Shown here: one piece after another, positions 49,606 to 60,900 of the stretch
Layout of the letters: the number at the start of each line of letters is the position of its first letter
Numbering within the stretch: the first letter of the stretch is position 1
DNA from: Omphiscola glabra
Lineage: Eukaryota > Mollusca > Gastropoda > Lymnaeidae
NCBI GenBank assembly: GCA_964017045.1
Contig: OZ024799.1
Span: forward strand, 31,383,596-31,447,595
DNA: 64,000 nucleotides
Direction of reading: 5' to 3'
The notes under the pieces: model-generated
Told to the model about the DNA's origin: nothing
Database searches by the model: none
Seen by the model: the letters and a program-made list of their open reading frames with translations, nothing else
Program-made: the position numbers and the translations under genes

Positions 49606-50688
49606 CCCATTCTACCAACAACTACCATCGCTTTTGTGAGGGGTTTAAATTTTTTTCTCTCCTGAAGTCACTTAATTTTGATATCAGTTTACTAGCCATC
49701 GAAAATCTATAGTCTATCTACAATATATAAATGCAATATAATATAAGCTAGGCTACATCCTGCAATTCCATGAAGATTTTAACGATCAACAGATGCACGC
49801 TAAGTTAATAGTCTACCGATAAGTCACATTGTTTTGCAATTGATATGATAGTTGGTTATAGTTATAGTGTTAGGCCGCTACACACAATTAGTCAGATGAC
49901 AAAACTAACGTAGCAATAAAATTAAATAAAGTGAGGTGGGGGTTGTGGGAGGAGCAATTTCTTAACATATACTTCCTCGAACTTTGACTTTAGTTAGGAG
50001 GCTAAGTAAAACTATTTTGATTCTTATAGATCGTAACTAATTAGCTATAATGTAGCCTCTTATAGGCACACATAATGACTCGGTAATAACTCTTTTAAGA
50101 GCACAAAAGATGTAAGAAAAATTCGTGTCTTAATCTTATAAAGATTTTTATCCTTAAAAAAATGAAAGGGAAATATTTGAACTACAATTTAAAGAATATT
50201 ATGGATCTATATATAAAGAGAATTAAATGTATGAAAAAAAGTAGAAATTGCCGTAAATTCTCTATTATTCAATAAATTTAAATTGAAAAGTCATACGTGC
50301 ATTTAGTATAATCTATAATCAAATTGGAATCTTTTAATTTTTTTTTATTAACTATTTTTTTGGAGGGAAGGTTTATACAGAAAGAAGCAACACATATCTC
50401 TGTTAAAAAACTTTCCAGGCATGAGCAGTGGTATTTAAGCCAGTCTCTTAAACAACAACACTATTAAGGTAAAATAAATTAGCTAAACCGGCACATCACA
50501 CATCCCTACCAAACTGAAAATGGTCTTACTTAAAGAAAACATCCACCTCATTATGTGAACATTTAACCCATTTATCTTGTAACGTGCGCCCCACCCCTTT
50601 GATTCTAAGACTGCCACCAATTGGTTCCTGTAGGTCGGACACAGTGGTCAAATTAGACTGGATTCACCCTTGGCTCGGTCAACATGGT

Positions 50689-50842
50689 CAGAGGCGTAAC
50701 TGGGATTTTGACGCCCTTGGCTAATTATTTTTTGGCGCCCTTGATAAATTTAAGAATTAGAGATTTAGCGGCGCCCTTTTGAACTGGCGCAGGCCGGCGC
50801 CCTTGGCAACTGCCCCAATGCCAAGCCGTTGTTACGCCACTG
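50689..50842. mobile_element. MITE (GAGGCGTAAC subfamily) with perfect 8-bp duplication
   Basis: 154 bp, CAGAGGCGTAACTGGG ... GTTGTTACGCCACTG. Flanked by AACATGGT (50681-50688 and 50843-50850). Reverse-orientation sibling of 40657-40808. Lies just downstream of the Shal stop codon. Confidence 0.93.
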
Positions 50843-51316
50843 AACATGGTTCCCTAGATTTCTAGTGGCACTCTGCCAAGGATCAAAGCTGAACTCAGTG
50901 TTTTAATCAATTCAGCCATACGATGTACATGCTGGTAATTTTGCATTAGCATCCATTTCTGAATACCCTTACAAAGGATATTATCTGGTCATTAAGGGAA
51001 AAAAATCATAATCCAGCAAATGGTAATTACTTCACAAGCTGTTTTTTTTAAATCCACAAAACATAACTTGACATAAGGAGAAAAAAACAACCCGTCACCA
51101 ATAAAAAAAACGAAACCAAGGGAATGGGGGGTCGGGATATGGTGGGTGTGTTGACTACACCCTCTTATCATTCATTTAGCAAGTGCGTACACTCAAATTA
51201 TTTATAGCACGCGTGTACACACTTTACACTATTCCTTGAGATTGAACATTCTGTTGAGTAAAAAAATAATAACATAGTGCATCTCGTCCTTCAGCGGACA
51301 AGTCCAACGCGCAGGG

Positions 51317-54300
51317 TTATAACGTTGATATCCTTACAATGTCCCCTTTGTTGGTGGACGAAGGCAAGAACGAAGAGTGAGCAGCGACTGCATCCGGTAC
51401 CGACTGCGAACTTCCAGTGGAATTCGGGCTCGAGACAAGAGCCGTGGTTACGTTGTGATGACTGGTGGAAGATGTCAACTTAGAGCTCATATTGGGCTCG
51501 CTACCGGACGTGACGCACGCATTTCTCAACCCACCGGTAAAGTTTGGATGCAGATTGGCGTAAATGTCTTGCGAGCTGTTAGATTTATTGTTACCAAGCC
51601 CGTTGTTCCCGCCTCGGTTGTGGTTAGTGTTGGAGAAGCCTTGGATCTCAAGGACGTTGACCCCGCTGGATCGGGAGTCTGTTTTGGAAGCAGGTGATAA
51701 TCTCATTCTGACGTCATTCATCTCCTGGTGTTCAATGCTGTGCTTAGAATGATAAGACTGGGATCGTTTCTGAAAAAGAATTGACAAAAAAAAAAAAAGT
51801 AAGAACAAAAAATAAAATAAAAAGTGTAATATTTTGAAAGTTTTTTTTTTTTTTTTTTTTTTAATAGTAAAAACTTTATCGTGCTTACTCATGGATGAAC
51901 TAGCCTGCCGAAATAAAGGCAGTCTCATAGTTGACCATCCCGATAATTAACAGAACTTTTGCTGTTAAGTGCAAAGCTTAAGAAAAACATCTCTTTGGGT
52001 CACCTGAGCTCACTGGGTTCACCAAATGTCAGGTAAAAAGTATCCGACTCAATGTCCGTGCTATGTTGATCTTAAAACACGCAAGTGAGGTTGAGATTCA
52101 ATGCATAGCTCATTCATATAAAAGATAAAACCATAGTTTTATGGAATTGAGTTCTGATTGCATTGTATGATGACAACCCTGTCATTTGTATTATTGACAC
52201 ACCACCATGATGACAACCCTGTCATTAGTATTATTGACGCACCACCACGATGACAACCCTGTCATTAGTTTTATTAATACACCACCACGATGACAACCCT
52301 GTCATTAGTATTATTGACACACCACTATGATGACAACCCTACCATTAGTATTATTGACACACCACCACGATGACAACCCTGTCATTAGTATTATTGACAC
52401 ACCACCACGATGACAACCCTGTCATTAGTTTTATTAACACACCACCACAATGACAACCCTGTCATTAGTATTATTGACACACCACTATGATGACAACCCT
52501 ACCATTAGTATTATTGACACACCACCACGATGACAACCCTGTCATTAGTATTATTGACACACCACCACGATGACAACCCTGTCATTAGTATTCTTGACGC
52601 ACCACCACGATGACAACCCTGTCATTAGAATTATTGACACACCACCACGTTGACAACCCTGCCATTAGTATTATTGACGCACTACTACAGGTACGCCATT
52701 GATTTTGTTCCCCCGGTTCAACACTTTTGACCTATTTATGGAGATCACATGATAACTAATTTAACACCACACCTCTTGCCCACCAGTTACACGGCTGTTG
52801 TTTCTATAAAAGCACAATCTGATGCTGGTAGCTAGTTCCAAAGTACGTGTCAACTGAACGATTCATTTAAACACAGCTAGATAGGACTCCCATGACGTGG
52901 TGGTTGACTCACGCTCGCTAGAAAGAAGTCACACGTGATATTTTAGTATCCGGTTTTGGGATATTTTGGAACTGACATCATATTGTGTGCGAGTCATCTC
53001 TATAAAATATAGTAATCCACATTTAAACTTTTTTTTGTTTCTTGTCAGTGCTTAGGCATTCCTGGAATTCGAACTCTCATGGCACCCGTGGGCGTCCCAT
53101 TCTCCAGCATTTGACTTCAAGCTAAAATGTATCTTATCCCTGTTTGTGGTGTTTGCTTATATTGCAAAAAACTTTTAATGGATATTTAAGGATGAAATGT
53201 GGTTAACCTCCAACGGAGAAACGTGCGGAAGACGATACACACAAGAACGGCTACTCACCTTTTCTTGCATGAGTTTAGATTTGGGGGAGAACTTTTTGCC
53301 GCAGCATCTGGATTTTCTCCCCTTTGAGACGATTGAAGGGTCGGGAGAAGGGGGTGGGGTCTCCGAGGGTTTGTTGGGGGCGTTGTTGAAGGTCATGTCC
53401 ATCTCAACAAACTCACGATCCTGCGGGCACAAGAAAATGGTCAACGTGATTGTGTTGGATTTGGTTTGAGTGGAAAATCGGACAGTACCTACCATGTTGT
53501 AACGTGCTTTGTCTTAATTATACTGAAACATAAAAGCTTTTAGTTCAGAGAGTTTATATGGAACTTTTTCAAGTTTAAGCTCTTTAGAACTTGGTGGAAA
53601 GTGCTCCTCAGTGGCGTAGTTAGGGTTGGCGTCGCCCGGGGTGGGCCAAATTATTAGCCGCCCTCTTCCATGAAAAATATATGCAGTTGGCTGAATATGC
53701 CACCCCTCAATATAAAGAAAAAAGGGCAGACAGGAGCGGACCGCCCCCTCCACCCCCTTTCTACGCCACTGGTGCTTCTTATTGCATATAGTTATTTTTT
53801 TTATGCCACTTTCCTAATTGCATAATAATAATATGTAGAATATTGATTGAAAAGAGAGAAGCTAAACATTTTATTTTCAAATCTTTAAAATTTTTAGTTA
53901 CCTTTTGAAGTTCCAAGAAAATTTCACACATTAAGCCTTTTATTGTTTTTATACCCAATTTTTGTTTATTCTTTGGTTAAAAAGTCATAGATTAAAATTT
54001 CAAACCTAGTTGTCTGAATAAAAATGTTCATAGTTCCTTGGTGTAATACTTAATTTTGAACATGTAACATGAAACGTTCACACAATACAATGTACAATGA
54101 GACGTTCACACAATACACTGTACAATGAGTCGTTCACACAATACACTGTACCACGAGACGTGCACACAATACACTGTACAATGAGTCGTTCACACAATAC
54201 ACTGTACCATGAGACGATCACACAATACACTGTACCATAAGACGTTCAAACAATACACTGTACCATAAGACGTTCACACAATACACTGCACCATGAGACG

Positions 54301-54915
54301 TTCACACAAAAAACTGTGCCATGAGACGTTCACACAGTACACTGTACCATGAGACGTTCACACAATACTGTACCAATCTTATTTTTTATTTAAAAACAAC
54401 GTGTAGGTACATTACCGTAGTTTTCTCAAGGCAGGACAACAAATGGTGGTGCTGCATCTCGAAAATGTCCCCCTTGTTGTATTCGTCCATCTCCATCCCA
54501 GACTCGCGGGCCAGCAAGGCCTCCTCGGCCCGCTTCTTCGCACTGATGAACCCTGCGCTGCTCGCATTCTTGGCCATGTGGATTCTCGTCTCACGCGCTT
54601 TCTGCAAATCAAAAATAGTACCCTGATTTGAACAAAGTTGGAATGTACTTAACAAGAGCAGGGCACTCCCGGAGATTATCATAGCGCAACGGGTTATTCA
54701 TGACGTCATTGGGTTAAAGGTTAAAAGGTTGTTTTGTTCATGACGTCATTGGGTTAAAGGTTAAAAGGTGGTTTTGCTTGTTTGAGGTGAAAAGTTAAGA
54801 CGAAACATATCTAACAATTATGACAAGCAATAAATTAAAGGCTTGAAGATTGTTTTTATTGAAAAAAAGTGCTCCCATGCAGTTAACGGGTATCAGCAAA
54901 TAAAAAAGCATGTCC

Positions 54916-54949
<34 letters not shown>

Positions 54950-57900
54950 TGCTACCATTGAGAAAATAAATAAAATTAGAAATCGTGGGTAACAGTGCCC
55001 CGCTTCAGTTGTTTACCCCCCCCCCCCCCGACCCAAATCCTCCCATAATCGCTCATCAAATGTTTCACACATTCTTACGATAAGAATTACCGTGGAGAAA
55101 TTGTTCCCCTATTGCAGTGTTTCCCAAACTTTCGACATCTGTGTACCCCTGTCTATAAGTTTTTTAACAATGAGCACCCTTTATTAAAAAAAATACTTAC
55201 ATATTCTTTATTAATAATTTTTTTTTAAAATAAATATTTTTTTTTTCCTTTGCAGGGTACCCTCTAAACTCTTCCTGTGCTCACAAGGGTACGCGAACCA
55301 CACTTTGGGAAACACTGCCCTACTGATAGTTATTGTTTATTTAATCTATTTTTAAAAAAAAACAAAGAATGGATACTACATTGAATCACAACAAGTTGAC
55401 AACAATCAGGATTGATCACTTCCATTAAAAAAGGGGGGTTACTTTACAAGAAAGCTCGCCACAGTGATCACTGATTACTTTCTCTTGCACAATGCATTTC
55501 TGCTTCGAACTTATTCGCTAACACTGTACAAAACACTGCTCGCCTGGAACAGTTTATTGGTTAAGAAAGTTTCTTATTAAAATAAGCTATTTCCGAGCAT
55601 ACTCTCCACGAGATCAGTTTGTATGTTTATCTGCGACACATTGTTTTGGGATAGCGTATCCTTAGACCAGCGGTTCTCAACCTGTGGGTCGTGATCCCTT
55701 TGGGGGTTGAATACCCATTTTCCCAGGGGTCGCCTAAGACGATCGAAAAACACATATACCCTACAGTTATGAAGTAGCAACGAAAATAATTTTGTGGTTG
55801 GGGGTCGCCACAGCGTGAGGAGCTGTATTAAAGGGTCGCGGCATTAGGAAAGTTGAGAACTACTACCTTAGACATATTTTTTTTTTGTTTTTGTTTTTTT
55901 TAACACGAGTCTGAGGGTTTGCATGCCCTGAAAGAATATCTGCCTTGCTGGGCAAACAAGTCCTCAAGCTCGGGGTGGCGGTGGTGGGGTGTTACGGAGG
56001 AAACCATTGATGCATTCGAATCTGCCCCGCCTGGAAATGACGCAGACACGTTATGACTGCGCCGCAGGGCCGCAATTTAAACTGCGGCACGCCTGATTAG
56101 ACCAGAGAAGAGTGAATAGTACAGGCAGTTATAGCAGAACTATACAGTTTACAATTAGCTGCCGACAGCGATTCGGGCTCCAATACTTGGAACAAAATAT
56201 GGAATCAAATATATATATATATATTAAAAGGTGGTTTGCTTGTTTGAGGTGAAAAGTTAAGACGAAACATATCTAACAATTATGACAAGCAATAAATTAA
56301 AGGCTTGAAGATTGTTTTTATTGAAAAAAAGTGCTCCCATGCAGTTAACGGGTATCGGCAAATAAAAAAGCATGTCCAAAAAAAAAAAGAGAATATATAT
56401 ATATATATTTGATTCCATATTTTGTTCCAAGTACATTTCAAGTACTCGCACGACAGCCCGTGAAAGCATTAGCACTGTTTGGAAAATCATTGCCGTTAAA
56501 GGAGCAAAATTTGATCTGAAATGGTTTCCAGGGGTAGCGGTCACGCACTACTCAGCTCCCCTAACCAGCTCCCCCGACCGCTTTCCTGCTTACAGTAACG
56601 AGTTGATGTGCGCACATTTTGACATAAGCACAAACTGTTTGATTTAGTTTGTTGTGAAGCTTTGAGTAAAAACAAGTTTAAATGGATGCGCTGAACAGTT
56701 TGACGCGAGATTACTGGGATGAGACCGAATGGTGTTATGTGGGATAACTGGGGTGAGACTGAATGGTGTTATGTTGTACTCGTGAGATTTCTGGGATGAG
56801 ACCGAATGGTTTTATGTGGGATAACTGGGGTGAGACTGAATTGCGGTATGTGGGATTACTAGGATGAGACTGAATGGTGTTACGTGGGATAACTGGAATG
56901 AGACTGAATGGTGTAATGAGGGATAACTGGGATGAGACTGAATGGTGTTACGTGGGATAACTGGAATGAGACTGAATGGTGTTATGTGTGATAACTGGGA
57001 TGAGGCGGAATGTTGTAACGAGGGATAACTGGGATGAGGCGGAATGTTGTAATGAGGGATAACTGGGATGAGACGGAATTGTGGTATGCAGTACTCAACT
57101 CAAACGATTCAATGGGTCTTTAAGGAATTTTGTGTTTTCAAAATTAATCACAATTTATTTTAGGAAAATTTCTTTACATATACATTATTGCTATTTAAAA
57201 ACATAATTATTCATTATTTTTTTCACACTACTCACGCATTGAAAGAACACAAATGAAACAGATTAAAGTTTTAAAAAAAAAATAATTATGAATTAAATAA
57301 TTTTTTAAAACTAAATTTAATAAATAATTTCTATACCTTATTAATACTTTCGATTTGCAAAAGATTGTCAATTGTCTTTTTTGTTATTTTATAGCGAGAT
57401 AAAATATTAATTAAATTCATTTAAAAAATGCACCCCACCCCCTTTCCCCGATTGTTGAAAGAAGCCGCCAGTAATGAAACTTGAATCCAACGCTTAAGAT
57501 CCCAACAGTTGACTATTTGCTGGTTGTAACTGGTCGTGCATACGTTCCTACTTCACTAAATATTGTGTCTAAGACACTTTACTACATATTGTGTCTAAGA
57601 CACTTTACTACATATTGTGTCTAAGACACTTTACCATATATTGTGTCTAAGACACTTTACTACATATTGTGTCTAAGATACTATATAAACGAATACAAAG
57701 GCCCCCCCCCACCTCTGCGTGGTTAAAAATTAACAGAATAGGTTTTACGAAATAGGCTCCCTACTTTAACTCCGGGCTCCCTACTTTAACTCCGGCTCCC
57801 TACTTTAACTCCGGACTCCCTACTTTAACTCCGGGCTCCCAACTTTAACTCCGCGCTCCCTGCTGTAACTTCAAGCTCCCTACTTTAACTCCGGGCTCCC

Positions 57901-60900
57901 TACTGTAACTTCAAGCTCCTTACTTTAACTCCGGGCTCCCTACTTTAACTCCGGGCTCCCTACTTTAACTCCGGGCTCCCTACTTGAACCCCGGGCTTCC
58001 TACTTGAACTCCGGGCATCCAAAAAAGGGAGGGAGGGAAACGGTGTTTACGTGTGTGTGTTTTGGGAGGGGGGGGGAATCTCCCGTTGCCTTTAACTATG
58101 AATTTGTAAAAGTGCAAGGCAAGGGGAGGTTTGCAATTAGGGGTTACCTTCTCTTAGATGAGTCAACGTTTAAGGTTGACTGAGCCAACGTTTAAGGTTG
58201 AAGAGTCTAATTTGCCGTCTGGGTTGGTATACAACTACACAGATTGATCGCACATTGTTTATGATTCAACATACATTGTTCAGATTGGCTTACAACATTT
58301 TATGTTTGACTCGAATATATTTTTTTTATAAAAGAATTATTTGGATCATACGTGTTAACTACTTGAGTCCAATTTAAAAAAAAAAAATTATTATTGTTTT
58401 TTTTAGATGAAGTTCAATGTAAAAATAAAAGTTATGGGAACATTGAGAATTTGATGACAGCTAGTGTTAGTGCACAGCTGGCAGAATATCACAGTGCTTA
58501 ATGTGATGCTATCCTGTTAAAGTCAATGTAATTTCGGAATGAGTCATGTAATGGCAGCAATTAATGATTGCCGTAACCGAAAGATGGCATGCTGCCCGGA
58601 CAGCTTTAGGCCAACCGACGATGTAATCATTTCCCATTTGGTTGGCTTGCAAACCGCTCTGGAAAAGTGAGAATAAAGGGGGCGTCGCTGTAGACTCTAG
58701 GACCCCCGCCGAGGTAGATAATCGGAGCGACATGGAGTGTGGGTTGAAAGCTTAAGTACACCCTTGTTCAGCGGCGTAACTATCAAACCACGGTCCACAC
58801 ACAAAGGTTTTCTCTATGGGTCCTGCGCTCCAACAAGTACTCCGCAAGAGCTCAGCGTCGCAACACTTTAATTATTGCAATTAAAAGTTTAAAAATTAAC
58901 ATGTCAATGAGTTTAATAAGTTCAGAATTTAAAGAAATTCGATCACAATCCTTTTATTTTGCATGTTCATTTTTCATGTTAAGAATATTTCTGAATATCT
59001 CACAAAACTTTCCAATTATTTCACAAAACTTTCCAATTATCTCACAAGACTTTCCAATTATCTCACAAAACTTTCCAATTATCTCACAAGACTTTCCAAT
59101 TATTTCACAAAACTTTCCAATTATTTCACAAGACTTTCCAATTATCTCACAAAACTTTCCAATTATCTCACAAGACTTTCCAATTATTTCACAAAACTTT
59201 CCAATTATTTCACAAGACTTTCCAATTATTTCACAAAACTTTCCAATTATCTCACAAGACTTTCCAATTATTTCACAAAACTTTCCAATTATCTCACAAG
59301 ACTTTCCAATTATTTCACAAAACTTTCCAATTATTTCACAAAACTTTCCAATTATCTCACAAGATTTTCCAATTATCTCACAAGACTTTCCAATTATCTC
59401 ACAAAACTTTCCAATTATCTCACAAGACTTTCCAATTATTTCACAAAACTTTCCAAATTATTTCACAAAACTTTCCAATTATTTCAGAAAACTTTCCAAT
59501 TATCTCACAAGACTTTCCAATTATTTCACAAAACTTTCCATTTATCTCACTAAACTTTCCAATTATTGCACAAAACTTTCCAAATATCTCACAAAACTTT
59601 CCAAAATAACAGAGCCACGCGTCATTGGGGTATATTACGTGCTGGAACCATTTCTCACCAGTTTATAGTTTATCTATAAAATAAGTTTTTAGCCCACTAA
59701 AACAAACAGCTCACTCAACACATGAGTTGTTTGACTAGTTTACCACTCAACACATGAGTTGTTTGACTAGTTTACCACTCAACACATGAGTTGTTTGACT
59801 AGTTTACCACTCAACACATGAGTTGTTTGACTAGTTTACCAATGAGACTCAGCTCAACATTTCCCAATGCTTATGGTAGAGTCGACTAAATTATTTTGAC
59901 GTGCGACCTCCTCGCATAATTATGGCATTTGGTTTAGACCACAATTTACCGCTTTAAATGAGATTAAATTTTTCTTTTGTGGAAATCCTGTGACCCCCCC
60001 CCCCCCCCACTTTTTTGTATTATTTGTTATTTGAACAACCCACAGTCTAACAAAAAAAAATACTTATTACCACTACAATAAAGAGTTTTTATTCTCTTGG
60101 TTTTAAAACTGAAAAATAAAATGTAAAAAAAGAAGAAGAAAAAAGAGAAAGAAAGAATTATCATTAGACGGTGATGTTCATCAGGCAGAAATGCTACGCA
60201 ATCGATAAACAGTTATCTACTTCATCAGCGTTTCTCAAACTTTGTTTCTAGGTATTTAAAAAAAAAGATTGAAAGAGATTGAATGAATTTGTGTGTGGAC
60301 ACTTAAAAAAGTTACCTTTAAAAACTGTTTTAACATTACACTTTAACAAAATGTTTATATTTATTTTTTTACAATTAGATTTTTTTAAAGAGAGTAGTTC
60401 TTGCGGAAAGCTGTTAGACATAGTTGAGATTTTAGTTTGGCAAAAGCACGAAGCCGTGTCTTTGTGAATGTTCACTTGATGTCTAAAGAGTTAAGAGTTT
60501 GAGAAACGATGCAGATTTCAAGAACATAACACAAAAGCACTATACATAACGTGAGGTGAGCTCTATAAACAGATAGAGATTCTACGCTACCCTTGTATCG
60601 CTACTGCTACACAATGTCAGGGTTAATCATCCCAAGGCCAGGGTTTTTCATCAAGTTTTAAAATGCTACTTCTAAAAATATCATTTCATCTACACACACA
60701 CACACATGTAGTAAAACTTAAGAATTAATTATTACAATTACACCGAATATCACCGAATGAAAAGGTTAAACAATATTTTTGGGTGTTTTTTGTTTCTTTC
60801 GTTTAAAACACAAAAAGATGAAACAAAATTATTTTGATTTTAATGTTAAAAAAATCATTAAATTATTTTTAAAAAAAAATGTTTTATTTAACCTTGTATT

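Noticed and set aside
51377..51752. Plus-strand open frames opposite the last Shal exon
   Set aside because: Shadow of the minus-strand Shal tail, which has clear family motifs and a matching splice acceptor.
58769..58860. Possible CAGCGGCGTAAC element start
   Set aside because: No matching second end was found within 500 bases; at most a truncated copy.
58901..59668. 255-codon open frame with [14 protein letters not shown] heptads
   Set aside because: It follows from a 21-bp tandem repeat inside a Shal intron; a second frame is open as well, and there are no splice or start signals.
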